A program made the position numbers and the translations under genes. From an uncultured Acetatifactor sp. (GTDB lineage Bacteria; Bacillota; Clostridia; Lachnospirales; Lachnospiraceae), in the NCBI GenBank assembly GCA_947625675.1, contig CANQPH010000006.1:1-64000 (forward strand): a stretch of DNA of 64,000 nucleotides. The letters run 5' to 3'. The notes beneath the pieces were generated by a model that saw nothing but the letters and a program-made list of their open reading frames with translations, searched no databases and was not told the origin of the DNA. Of this stretch, positions 8,917 through 17,338 are shown one piece after another; the stretch's first letter is position 1, and the number at the start of each line of letters is the position of its first letter.

Positions 8917-10170
8917 ATGAAAAAAAGAAAACCATGGCGGCTCGTTCTCCTATGTCTCCTTCTGTGCCTGAGCTTCCAAAAAAGCGAGGCTTCGGCTTCC
9001 GCCCTTAAAGAAGCGTGGGATTTGGCTTCCGCCCCAAAAGGCGCAGGGGATTGGGCTTCCTTCCGAAACGGAGCGGAGAACCTGGCTTCCGTCCGAAAAG
9101 AGCCGGAGAACTCGACTTCCGTTCAGAAGGCTTCGGAACTGGAGGAATTGCTCGCACAATATGAGCTTTATGAAACTTGTTTTGCCGACATTCAGACCAG
9201 GGATCAGATAGAAGAAAGCGGTTATTCCATTATAGAGGAGCAGGTTTTTCCCATGCTGGCGGAAAGCTTTGGGGAAGAGGAGCTGACCTTGATTCCCGCC
9301 TTTGACGGGGAGTATCAGAGGCTGGCGCTTTTCCTGACGGAGGGCTCCGGGAAGATCCTGTGGAAGACCAACCGGCTGGAGACGAATTACTGCATCCGTG
9401 GGCAGCTTCGGCAGCCCACCCAGGGAATTGCGGCCATTTCCTTCCAGGACGCCAACGGGGACGGCAGGACGGACATCATCCTGATCACCAACTGCGCCAA
9501 TGACACTGGGGAGTATGCGGGCAGGTCTTACAAGATGGGGGACGTGCTGTATCAGGAGGATGGAACCTTTTACCGGGATTGGCGGGTGTCGGAGGAACTG
9601 AACCGCTTCGGCATGAACCGCAGCGTGGACATGATCCTGGCCCACACGAGGGACGGGTATTCCACGGAGTTCCTCTATACCGCCACCACCCTGCAGGAGC
9701 TTTTGAACAACGGTTTTTCCATCATCAAGGAACACAATTATACCAAGAATTTTGAAAAAATGGGCCGTCTGCAGATCGTGCCCGGGGTCTATTCCATGGC
9801 CAGCTTCGATTTTTTCATGATTTATCTGGTCAACAATCAGGGGGACATCGTCTGGAGCTTCCAGCCCATGGAGGATTATGAGAACCTGTATGCGCTGAAG
9901 GGGATGATCTGTCAGGATCTGGACGGGGACGGCATGAAGGATCTGGCGGTGTTGGCCAGCCTGAGTTACACCAATGAGGAAAACGAGCGGGTGGTGGACG
10001 TGAAATGCCGGATTTACTACCAGCGGACCGACGGCTTCGACAAGGATACGGAGTTCCAGGATTATTACCAATGCACGAAAGACGACGCCCTGATGGATGT
10101 TGCGGTGAAAATACGAAAATTCTGGGGATGGGAATTGGAACAAAATGATAAAGATACTGATCGTAGATGA
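8917..10170 (+). CDS. Exported protein with two DxDGDG calcium-type motifs (VCBS/FG-GAP-like)
   Basis: Signal peptide (KKRKPWRLVLLCLLLCLSF) followed by a repeat-encoded linker (residues about 29-74) and two similar lobes. Each lobe holds a Ca-binding-like loop typical of VCBS/FG-GAP propeller blades: DANGDGRTDIIL and DLDGDGMKDLAVL. No catalytic residues recognised. The 3' end overlaps the response regulator start by 26 bp, so it is cotranscribed with and coupled to the two-component genes. It may act as an extracellular sensor partner of the kinase, which is inference. 417 residues. Confidence 0.75.
   Translation: MKKRKPWRLVLLCLLLCLSFQKSEASASALKEAWDLASAPKGAGDWASFRNGAENLASVRKEPENSTSVQKASELEELLAQYELYETCFADIQTRDQIEESGYSIIEEQVFPMLAESFGEEELTLIPAFDGEYQRLALFLTEGSGKILWKTNRLETNYCIRGQLRQPTQGIAAISFQDANGDGRTDIILITNCANDTGEYAGRSYKMGDVLYQEDGTFYRDWRVSEELNRFGMNRSVDMILAHTRDGYSTEFLYTATTLQELLNNGFSIIKEHNYTKNFEKMGRLQIVPGVYSMASFDFFMIYLVNNQGDIVWSFQPMEDYENLYALKGMICQDLDGDGMKDLAVLASLSYTNEENERVVDVKCRIYYQRTDGFDKDTEFQDYYQCTKDDALMDVAVKIRKFWGWELEQNDKDTDRR
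9001..9140 (+). repeat. In-frame 30-bp tandem repeat, four full copies plus a partial
   Basis: Units start at 9001, 9031, 9061, 9091 and 9121; they encode degenerate ten-residue units (SAPKGAGDWA, SFRNGAENLA and so on) just after the signal peptide of the exported protein. Confidence 0.9.
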
Positions 10171-10804
10171 TGAAAAACCGATTTGTGACCTGATCGACAT
10201 CAACCTGACGGCGGCGGGCTACAGCTGCAAGAGCGTCCAGGACGGGCTGAAGGCCATCGATCTCATCGACCAGGAGCATTTTGACCTGGTGCTTTTGGAC
10301 ATCATGCTGCCGGGGGTGGACGGGTATGACGTGATGGATTACATCCGGCCCCTGAAAATTCCGGTGATCTTCATCACCGCCCGGCACGAGGTCCGGGATC
10401 GGGTGAAGGGACTGAAGCTGGGGGCGGAGGATTACCTGGTGAAGCCTTTCGACGTGGTGGAGCTGGTGGCCCGGGTGGAAGTGGTGCTCAGGCGTTACAA
10501 CAAGGCCCAGAAGATCTTGAAGGCCGGGGACGTGGTGGTGGACGTGGAGGCCAGGCAGGTGACCAAAGGAGGCCGGAAGGTGGTGCTGACCAACAAGGAG
10601 TTCGGCCTTCTGGTGCTTTTCATGCGCAACAAGAACGTGGCCCTTTTCCGGGAAACCCTTTATGAAAAGGTTTGGGAAGGGGAGTATTTTGCGGACAGCC
10701 GTACCCTGGATCTCCATGTGCAGAGGCTGCGCCGGAAAATGGGCTGGGAAGAGCAGCTGGTGGCGGTCTACAAGGTGGGGTACCGCCTGGAAATCGAGGA
10801 TTGA
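10145..10804 (+). CDS. OmpR-family response regulator
   Basis: Receiver domain (residues 1-115) with acidic pair D8/D9, phospho-acceptor Asp52 (LLDIMLPG) and the conserved Lys of LVKPFD, followed by a winged-helix DNA-binding domain ending VGYRLEIED. 219 residues. It lies between the exported VCBS-like protein (26-bp overlap) and the histidine kinase (12-bp gap). Cognate partner of the next gene. Confidence 0.94.
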   Translation: MIKILIVDDEKPICDLIDINLTAAGYSCKSVQDGLKAIDLIDQEHFDLVLLDIMLPGVDGYDVMDYIRPLKIPVIFITARHEVRDRVKGLKLGAEDYLVKPFDVVELVARVEVVLRRYNKAQKILKAGDVVVDVEARQVTKGGRKVVLTNKEFGLLVLFMRNKNVALFRETLYEKVWEGEYFADSRTLDLHVQRLRRKMGWEEQLVAVYKVGYRLEIED

Positions 10805-10816
10805 AGGTGCTATTGA

Positions 10817-12205
10817 ATGAAATTTTCCTATAAAATATTGATTTGCACGATCATCGTCATGGCGGCCGCCTTTGGCCTCAGCGGCTATATTTTCGTGAAC
10901 TTCGTGTTTCAGACTTCCCTGGAGAGGGAGGTGCGGCAGGCCGTCTACGAAAGCAGCATCCTGCAGTTCGCCTTTGAGACGGCGGCCCTCAACGTGCCTT
11001 CCCAGTACGACGTGCTGCCGGACAGGACCGTGGAGCAGATCGGTTCCCGGCTGGAGGCCAGCGACCAGGAAGGGGGAAGGCTCCTGCGCATTTCCAGCGA
11101 AAACAAGCGGATCCTCTATGCCAGCGACGGATTTACGGAGGACACCGCCCTTCTGGAACAGATCCAGGAAAACACCCGGCTCCATCAGGTGATTCCCGTA
11201 GGGAACCGATATTATATTCAGACCGGGATGATGTTGAGCGCCCTGAACCGGGTGCTGTATCTGGAGACCATGCAGGACGTGTCGGTGGTGTTTGAAGAGC
11301 GGGCCAGGGGCTTCGAGGTGTACCGCCGGGTGACGGTGGCGCTGTTGCTGGTCAGCTCCCTGCTCATGTCTCTGCTGTCCATCTGGCTGACCCGGCCCAT
11401 CCGCCTGCTGACCCGGGCCACCCGGAAGATGGCGGAAGGTGAGTACCAATATCGGGCCAAGCAGATCAGCCATGACGAACTGGGACAGCTGACGGCGGAT
11501 TATAACAGAATGGCGGCGGCCCTGGAGGAAAACATCCATAAGCTGGAGGAAGAGATCCGATCCAGGGAAGAGTTCATCGCCGCTTTCGCCCATGAGCTGA
11601 AGACGCCTCTGACGGCCATCATCGGTTATGCGGATCTGCTCCGTTCCAGGAAGCTGGACGAGGAAAAGCATTTTCTCTCCGCCAGTTACATTTATTCGGA
11701 AGGAAAGCGTCTGGAAGCTATGTCCCTCAGGCTGCTGGACATCATCGTGACCAAGCGTGACGTGATCGTGCCCCAGAAGACGGATGTGGAGGAACTGTTT
11801 TCCTATTTGAACGACATGTTCGGGGAGAGCGGTTATCTTTTCCATGTGGAATACGATCCGGCGGAGATATGGATTGAAGTCAACTTGATTAAATCCGTGC
11901 TGCTGAACCTGGTGGACAACGCCTGTAAGGCCTCGGAGCCGGGCGGGGTCATCGACGTGAAAGGGTATTCCACCCCGGAAGGCTACTTGTTCGAGGTGCG
12001 GGATTACGGGGAGGGCATCCCGGAAGGGGAAGTCCAGAAGATCACGGAGGCCTTTTACATGGTGGACAAGTCCCGATCCAGGAGTCGGAACGGCGCCGGT
12101 TTGGGGCTGGCCCTGTGCGTGGAGATCCTGCGGCTGCATCACAGCGAGCTGCAGATCGAAAGCGTCCTGGGAGAAGGCACCACCATCCGCTTCCTGATCG
12201 CCTGA
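10817..12205 (+). CDS. Sensor histidine kinase
   Basis: Classical membrane kinase: TM1 about residues 7-29, an extracytoplasmic domain of about 140 residues, TM2 about 172-192, HAMP, HisKA with phospho-acceptor His259 (FAHELKTPLTAIIGY) and HATPase with N box (NLVDNACKA) and G boxes (DYGEGIPEG, GAGLGLAL). 462 residues. Paired with the regulator upstream. The ligand is unknown; the flanking exported proteins could supply or modulate it. Confidence 0.94.
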   Translation: MKFSYKILICTIIVMAAAFGLSGYIFVNFVFQTSLEREVRQAVYESSILQFAFETAALNVPSQYDVLPDRTVEQIGSRLEASDQEGGRLLRISSENKRILYASDGFTEDTALLEQIQENTRLHQVIPVGNRYYIQTGMMLSALNRVLYLETMQDVSVVFEERARGFEVYRRVTVALLLVSSLLMSLLSIWLTRPIRLLTRATRKMAEGEYQYRAKQISHDELGQLTADYNRMAAALEENIHKLEEEIRSREEFIAAFAHELKTPLTAIIGYADLLRSRKLDEEKHFLSASYIYSEGKRLEAMSLRLLDIIVTKRDVIVPQKTDVEELFSYLNDMFGESGYLFHVEYDPAEIWIEVNLIKSVLLNLVDNACKASEPGGVIDVKGYSTPEGYLFEVRDYGEGIPEGEVQKITEAFYMVDKSRSRSRNGAGLGLALCVEILRLHHSELQIESVLGEGTTIRFLIA

Positions 12206-12259
12206 GAATAAAAAGGGGAAGAACTTTTGACAAAAAAGAAGGGGAACGGAGGAGGAAGG

Positions 12260-13090
12260 ATGCGCAAGATTATAGTTAACGTCTGCCTCTCCCTGCTGGC
12301 GGCAGCGGTCGTGGCGGCGGCAGTTTTGGGACCGGAGTTTTTGGCCCGTTATCAGGATAAAAAGATCTTGAACCGCCTGGAATCCCAGCTGGTGGAAGAG
12401 GAGAGCGAGGGCTATCGATATTCCTTGAGCAGCAATGAAAAGCTTTATATTTTATCCAAATGTTTGAACAGTCAGTCTGAGCCGGGGGATGAATTGAACA
12501 ATCAGGCCAGGATGGAAGGGGATCAGGCGGACTATCAGGAGCTGACGGGGAGCTATGCCTTTGTGGTCAACAGGAGGGACATCACCTCTCAGGAGATCAC
12601 GGACGAGAAGCTTTACGAGACCTGCAACCGGGAACTGGCCGTCCTGAAGGAGCTGGGAGTGCTTCCGGACACGGTGCGGGATACGGCGGCCGCCTCCTAT
12701 GACGCCGTCCGATATTCCGCCATTGATATTCCGGAGCCCCGCAACAACGTGTCCGTCTGGAAGCTGAGCCTGGCGACCACCACCAAGAACGCCAACAAGC
12801 AGAACCGTCTGCTGGACGCCTATCTGGATGCGGATACTGGCAAGCTTTATGAGTTTTACGTCCGCACGGAGCTGTCCTGGGAGGACGTGGACACGGACGC
12901 CATCATTGCCGCCTGGAGTGAATATATGGGCCTGACGGAGCCCCAGCCCTATGAGCCGGTGAATCCCCTACAGGAAACCACTCCGTATTTCAGCAAATAT
13001 TTTTTTGAGGGAATGGAGGACGGAATCACGGTGGTGACCGTCGGCTTCTATGAAGGCATCAACGAATTGTTCCTGAAGGTGTCCAGATAA
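12260..13090 (+). CDS. Exported or membrane-anchored protein of unknown function
   Basis: ATG 12260 follows GGAGGAAGG. A single N-terminal hydrophobic stretch (VCLSLLAAAVVAAAVLGPEF) is followed by a soluble extracellular part with no motif I recognise. Fourth gene of the sensory operon that starts at 8917. Its size, topology and position recall the accessory anchored proteins that tune some Gram-positive histidine kinases (YycH/YycI style), but this is analogy, not homology. 276 residues; an intrinsic terminator follows. Confidence 0.7.
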   Translation: MRKIIVNVCLSLLAAAVVAAAVLGPEFLARYQDKKILNRLESQLVEEESEGYRYSLSSNEKLYILSKCLNSQSEPGDELNNQARMEGDQADYQELTGSYAFVVNRRDITSQEITDEKLYETCNRELAVLKELGVLPDTVRDTAAASYDAVRYSAIDIPEPRNNVSVWKLSLATTTKNANKQNRLLDAYLDADTGKLYEFYVRTELSWEDVDTDAIIAAWSEYMGLTEPQPYEPVNPLQETTPYFSKYFFEGMEDGITVVTVGFYEGINELFLKVSR

Positions 13091-13132
13091 AGGCCCTGAG
13101 ATAAAAGCCTTGGAAATAGCATATTTAGAAGA

Positions 13133-13178
13133 GGTCCCTGCGTAGAATAGTAATAGTGATTGCGCAGGGGCTTTTTTA
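13133..13178 (+). terminator. Intrinsic terminator of the sensory operon
   Basis: GTCCCTGCG and CGCAGGGGC form the stem, followed by TTTTTT. Confidence 0.85.
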
Positions 13179-13241
13179 TGGGATGGAGCGGGTAACGGCG
13201 GCTCCGTCCTCGGAAGCGCCTCTGTGGGAAAGAAGGACAAG

Positions 13242-14894
13242 ATGTGGATCTGGGACAGGCGGAGAGGGCAGGGTTCCGAAAGCGGTTGTGATTCCCCAAA
13301 AGGTCTTATGCGGCTTTTGCTTAAACTTGGGGCGGGTCTGGGAAGTGCGATTCTGGGTCTGCTGTTTTGGGGCGGAGCGGGAGCGGCGGCCGCCGGGGAG
13401 AGTGTTGTGGCGGAAGCCATGGAAACGGTTTCAGCGGCTGCCAGGGAGAATGTTGCGGCGGAAGCCGAAGAGGAGACTTCAGCGGCTTCCAGGGAGGCGG
13501 CTCAAGAGGAGGCCAAGAAGGCGGAGGCCGGGAGGTTTCTGGTGGCGCTGGATCCGGGGCACGGAGGGGAGGACGAAGGCTGCAGCGGGGGCGGGACGGA
13601 AGAAAAGGAGATCAATCTTTCCATCGCCCTGCTCCTTCGCCAATATTTGGAGGAGAAGGGGTACCGGGTGCTGCTCACCCGGGAAGGGGATACGTTCCTT
13701 TCCTTGGAGGAACGGGTGAGGCTGGCCAACGAAAACCGGGCCGATATTTTCGTGAGCATCCACCAGAATTCCTGTGAAGAAGGGAAGGCCCAGGGGGTGG
13801 AGACCTGGTATGCCGGAATCTATGTGGAGCCGGGCGGCGAGGCGGATGCCGGTGAGGTGTCGGGTGTGGAATCGGATGTGGAATCGGATACTGACGCAGA
13901 TTCGGGCGGCGGGACGGCTGCCGGTGAAGTGTCGGGCACGGAATCGGATGTGGAATCGGATGCTGACGCAGATCTGGGCAGCGAGGCGGCCGCCAGTCAG
14001 GCACCGTGTGTGGAGTTGGATCTGACGGCAGCCTTGGCGGCGGACCGCACCGCCAGCAGCAGACGCCTGGCCAGGCTGATCCAGGGGCAGGTCCTGAGCC
14101 GGACGGATGCCGAAGACAGGGAAGCGCAGGGGGCCTCGGATTATTATGTGACGGTGCACACCGCCATGCCCTCCTGCCTGATCGAAACGGGCTTCCTTTC
14201 CGATGAAAAGGAGCGGCAGGCCCTGGAAAGTCACGACTATCAGGAGAAAATCGCCGCCGGGATTGCGGAGGGGATCGATCTGTATTTTTTCCCCAAAACC
14301 ATGTACCTGACCTTCGATGACGGCCCTACCCGGGAAAACAGCGCAGCCGTGCTGGACATCCTGAAAGAGTGGGGAATCCGGGCCACTTTTTTCGTGGTTG
14401 GAGAAAACGTGCGGAAGAATCCGGAGGTGGCGAAGCGCATCGTGGACGAAGGACATACCATCGGGATCCACTGCAACAGTCATAGATACGAGGAATTATA
14501 TGAAAGTGCGGAAGCCTTTGAAAAGGACTTTCAGGCCGCATTTGACGCCGTTTACGAAGCCACCGGGACGGAACCCGTGCTGTTCCGCTTTCCAGGGGGC
14601 AGCATCAACGCTTATAATAAAGAGGTTTACGAGGAAATCATCCGGGACATGACGGAAAAAGGTTTTATCTATTTTGATTGGAATGCCAGTCTGGAGGATG
14701 CGGTGAAGCATTCCGGCCCGGAGGATCTCCTGGCGAACGCCAGGAAAACCGCCCTGGGCCGCAAAAGGGTGGTGATGCTGGCCCATGATACCATCTATGA
14801 CACGGTGCTCTGTCTGCCGGAACTTCTGGATCAGTTTCCGGAGTACCGCATGGAACCCCTGGATGAAAAAGTGACGCCCATCCAGTTTAAATAA
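13242..14894 (+). CDS. Bifunctional cell-wall enzyme: Amidase_3 fused to NodB-type polysaccharide deacetylase
   Basis: Predicted exported enzyme, 550 residues. N-terminal hydrophobic segment (about 28-50), a repeat-encoded Ala/Glu linker, then an amidase domain with DPGHGG, EKEINLS, SIHQNS and IETGFLSD, then a NodB deacetylase domain from about residue 350 with TFDDGP, HCNSH, RFPGG, FDWNAS and MLAHD. All metal and catalytic positions expected of both families are present, so both halves may be active. A roughly 60-residue Asp/Glu/Ser-rich repeat interrupts the amidase domain between SIHQNS and the final helices. ATG 13242 is preferred to GTG 13224 because AAGGAC precedes it. Confidence 0.9.
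   Translation: MWIWDRRRGQGSESGCDSPKGLMRLLLKLGAGLGSAILGLLFWGGAGAAAAGESVVAEAMETVSAAARENVAAEAEEETSAASREAAQEEAKKAEAGRFLVALDPGHGGEDEGCSGGGTEEKEINLSIALLLRQYLEEKGYRVLLTREGDTFLSLEERVRLANENRADIFVSIHQNSCEEGKAQGVETWYAGIYVEPGGEADAGEVSGVESDVESDTDADSGGGTAAGEVSGTESDVESDADADLGSEAAASQAPCVELDLTAALAADRTASSRRLARLIQGQVLSRTDAEDREAQGASDYYVTVHTAMPSCLIETGFLSDEKERQALESHDYQEKIAAGIAEGIDLYFFPKTMYLTFDDGPTRENSAAVLDILKEWGIRATFFVVGENVRKNPEVAKRIVDEGHTIGIHCNSHRYEELYESAEAFEKDFQAAFDAVYEATGTEPVLFRFPGGSINAYNKEVYEEIIRDMTEKGFIYFDWNASLEDAVKHSGPEDLLANARKTALGRKRVVMLAHDTIYDTVLCLPELLDQFPEYRMEPLDEKVTPIQFK
13399..13494 (+). repeat. In-frame 48-bp tandem repeat (two copies)
   Basis: Copies at 13399 and 13447 encode similar 16-residue Ala/Glu-rich linker units between the membrane segment and the amidase domain. 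Confidence 0.8.
13848..13991 (+). repeat. In-frame 72-bp tandem repeat inside the amidase domain (two copies)
   Basis: Copies begin at 13848 and 13920 and encode 24-residue acidic units (AGEVSGVESDVESD... and AGEVSGTESDVESD...). Confidence 0.88.
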
Positions 14895-14946
14895 TGGTGA
14901 TTCAGGCAACAAAACGTAACAGTTCAGCTTGCCGCCAAAAAAACAT

Positions 14947-14975
14947 TTGTATTTTTCCGCAAACCGTGGTATAAT
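14947..14975 (+). promoter_or_regulatory. Promoter for tig
   Basis: TTGTAT and TATAAT with a 17-bp spacer, about 80 bases upstream of the trigger factor start. A half copy of the dispersed GTAACAGTTCAGC palindrome lies at about 14917-14929. Confidence 0.65.
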
Positions 14976-15053
14976 CGTACAATGACTGTGACCAGATATT
15001 GGTACAAGGAGTATGTGACGAATTGTGAGATCCCATAAGGAGGAAAGGCAAGA

Positions 15054-16340
15054 ATGAGTTTACAGGTAGAAAAAAAAGAGAAGAACATGGCGGTTCTAAC
15101 CATCGAGGTTCCTGCGGAGGAACTGGAGAAGGCCATTGAAAACGTATATCGCAAAAATCGCGGACAGATCATGATCCCCGGTTTCCGCAAGGGCAAGGCG
15201 CCCAGGAAGATGATCGAGCAGATGTACGGCAAGGGCGTGTTCTATGAGGATGCCGCCAATGCGCTGATTCCGGAAGCCTATGATAAGGCCGTGGAAGAGT
15301 GCGGGGAGGAAATCGTGTCCGCTCCCAAGGTGAGCGTGGTGCAGATCGAGTCCGGCAAGCCCTTTATTTTCACGGCGGAAGTGGCCCTGAAGCCCGAAGT
15401 GACCTTGGGGGCCTACAAGGGAGTGGAGGTGCCGAAGTCAGATCTGGAGGTGACGGAGGAGGAGATCGACGCCGACATCAACAGAGAGCGGGAGAACAGC
15501 GCCCGGACCATCACCGTGGAAGATCGGCCCGTGAAGGACGGCGACGAGACCGTCATTGACTTTGAAGGCTTCGTGGACGGCGTGGCCTTTGAAGGGGGCA
15601 AAGGCGAGAATTATCCCCTGACCATCGGATCGGGAGCGTTCATCCCCGGTTTTGAGGAAGCTTTGATCGGCGCCGAGATCGGCGTGGAGACCGACGTGAA
15701 CGTGACCTTCCCGGAGGATTACCAGGCGCAGGAGCTGGCCGGCAAGGCTGCGGTGTTCAAATGCACCGTGAAGGAGATCAAGGAAAAGGAACTGCCGGAG
15801 CTGGACGACGAGTTCGCCAGCGAGGTGTCCGTTTATGATACCATGGCCGAGTACCGGGAGGACGTGAAGAAGAAGATCGGGGAGAGGAAGGCCGAGGCCG
15901 CCAAGAACGCCAAGGAAGAGGCCGCCATTGACGCTGTCATTGCGAACGCTCAGATGGAGATCCCGGACGCCATGGTGGAGACCCAGCAGAGACAGATGCT
16001 GGATGATTTCGCCAACCGGATCGAGACCCAGGGTATTTCCATGGAGCAATATCTGCAGTTTACCGGCATGACGGAGGAGCGGCTCGTGGAGCAGATCAAG
16101 CCTCAGGCCATGAGGAGGATCCAGTCCAGACTGGTGCTGGAAGCCGTGGTGAAGGCGGAAGGTATCACAGCCTCCGAGGAAGAGTTCGAAGCGGAAGCGG
16201 CCAAAATGGCGGAAAGCTACAAGATGGAAACGGACAAGGTGAAGGAACTGTTGGGAGAGAACGGCAAGAAGCAGGTGATGGAGGATCTCTGCGTGAACAA
16301 GGCCGTGGCCTTCGTGGTGGAAAATGCGGTTGAGGTATAA
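15054..16340 (+). CDS. tig: Trigger factor (ribosome-associated chaperone and prolyl isomerase)
   Basis: Folds nascent chains at the ribosome exit tunnel. The ribosome-binding signature GFRKGKAPRKMIEQMYG lies near residue 43, a FKBP-type PPIase domain spans about 150-240 (VIDFEGFVDGVAFEGG, FIPGFEEALIG), and a long helical C-terminal chaperone domain follows. 428 residues is normal. AAGGAGG-type ribosome site before ATG 15054. It heads the block tig, clpP, clpX, lon, an arrangement common in bacteria. Confidence 0.97.
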   Translation: MSLQVEKKEKNMAVLTIEVPAEELEKAIENVYRKNRGQIMIPGFRKGKAPRKMIEQMYGKGVFYEDAANALIPEAYDKAVEECGEEIVSAPKVSVVQIESGKPFIFTAEVALKPEVTLGAYKGVEVPKSDLEVTEEEIDADINRERENSARTITVEDRPVKDGDETVIDFEGFVDGVAFEGGKGENYPLTIGSGAFIPGFEEALIGAEIGVETDVNVTFPEDYQAQELAGKAAVFKCTVKEIKEKELPELDDEFASEVSVYDTMAEYREDVKKKIGERKAEAAKNAKEEAAIDAVIANAQMEIPDAMVETQQRQMLDDFANRIETQGISMEQYLQFTGMTEERLVEQIKPQAMRRIQSRLVLEAVVKAEGITASEEEFEAEAAKMAESYKMETDKVKELLGENGKKQVMEDLCVNKAVAFVVENAVEV

Positions 16341-16402
16341 GGCTTCCAAGGTAGAAATTGTTGAAATTTTCTGGAATAATACATGAATAGAACGGATATG
16401 TA

Positions 16403-16441
16403 TAAACAGAGGATTAAGTTTTTCTTAAATCCTCTGTTTAT
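16403..16441 (+). terminator. Stem-loop after tig
   Basis: TAAACAGAGGATT-AAG and CTT-AAATCCTCTGTTTA form a long stem; the 3' U-tract is weak, so it may be a leaky terminator or processing site. Confidence 0.6.
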
Positions 16442-16454
16442 GCTGTGATATGAG

Positions 16455-16483
16455 TTGCAAAAAACTGCCAATTAGGATAAAAT
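16455..16483 (+). promoter_or_regulatory. Promoter for clpP
   Basis: TTGCAA and TAAAAT with a 17-bp spacer, about 40 bases before the clpP ATG. Confidence 0.65.
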
Positions 16484-16523
16484 ACTGTTAAATGGTGCAT
16501 TTGGACAGAATGGAGGAAGAAAA

Positions 16524-17132
16524 ATGAGTTTAGTGCCTTATGTCATTGAGCAGACCAGCAGAGGAGAGCGGTCTTACGATATTTATTCGAGATTGTTGAA
16601 GGATCGGATTATTTTCCTGGGAGAAGAAGTGAATGACGTGACCGCCAGTCTGGTGGTGGCCCAGCTCCTGTTCCTGGAAGCGGAGGATCCCGACAAGGAT
16701 ATCCATATGTATATTAACAGCCCCGGCGGCAGCGTGACGGCGGGCCTGGCAATTTATGATACCATGCATTATATCAAGTGCGACGTGTCCACGGTCTGCA
16801 TCGGCATGGCGGCCAGCATGGGAGCCTTCCTGCTGGCGGGCGGAGCCAAGGGCAAGCGTTTCGCCCTGCCCAATGCGGAGATCATGATCCACCAGCCTTT
16901 GGGAGGGACCCAGGGACAGGCCACGGAGATCGAGATTGCGGCCAGACATATCCTGCAGACCAAGGAGAAGCTGAACCGTATGCTGGCGGAGAACACCGGC
17001 AAGGATTATGAGACCATCTGTGCGGATACGGAGAGAGATAATTGGAAGACTGCGGAGGAAGCCTGCGCTTACGGATTGATCGACAAGGTGATCGTTTCCC
17101 ATGCAGGAGAAAATTCCCGGACGGAGGCGTAA
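16524..17132 (+). CDS. clpP: ATP-dependent Clp protease proteolytic subunit
   Basis: Serine peptidase forming the tetradecameric chamber served by ClpX. The catalytic triad is visible: Ser in GMAASMGA, His in MIHQPLGG, Asp in [10 protein letters not shown]. 202 residues. The last few residues (SRTEA) and the stop codon are encoded by the first copy of a 57-bp tandem repeat, so the natural C-terminus has been replaced or extended by repeat sequence. Confidence 0.97.
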   Translation: MSLVPYVIEQTSRGERSYDIYSRLLKDRIIFLGEEVNDVTASLVVAQLLFLEAEDPDKDIHMYINSPGGSVTAGLAIYDTMHYIKCDVSTVCIGMAASMGAFLLAGGAKGKRFALPNAEIMIHQPLGGTQGQATEIEIAARHILQTKEKLNRMLAENTGKDYETICADTERDNWKTAEEACAYGLIDKVIVSHAGENSRTEA

Positions 17133-17284
17133 TATTCCCGAACGGGAGAGCGCTTTCCAGCGGGAGCGGGTTCCCGAACAGAGGCGTAATATTCCCGGAC
17201 GGGAGAGCGCTTTCCGGCGGGAGCGGGTTCCCGAACAGAGGCGTAATATTCCCGGACGGGAGAGCGCTTTCCGGCGGGAGCGGA
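17114..17284 (+). repeat. 57-bp tandem repeat, three copies, overlapping the clpP 3' end
   Basis: Units start at 17114, 17171 and 17228 and are nearly identical. The first supplies the clpP stop codon (17130-17132). The array fills the clpP-clpX gap; a degraded fourth unit may follow. There are no unique spacers, so this is not a CRISPR array. Confidence 0.95.
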
Positions 17285-17338
17285 TTTCGCAGGAAAGCGT
17301 AATGAAGCGAGTGAGAGGATTGGAGTAAAGGAAAAAAT

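Noticed and set aside
9830-12142. Very long antisense open frame (about 770 codons) opposite the two-component genes
   Set aside because: It mirrors the codon pattern of clearly coding genes on the plus strand. The His/Pro/Leu-rich translation has no domain and no ribosome site. The same applies to long antisense frames at 6133-7812, 18564-20999, 26000-27400 and 47892-49793.
17114-17284. Possible CRISPR array
   Set aside because: The 57-bp units are directly adjacent with no unique spacers, and there are no cas genes.
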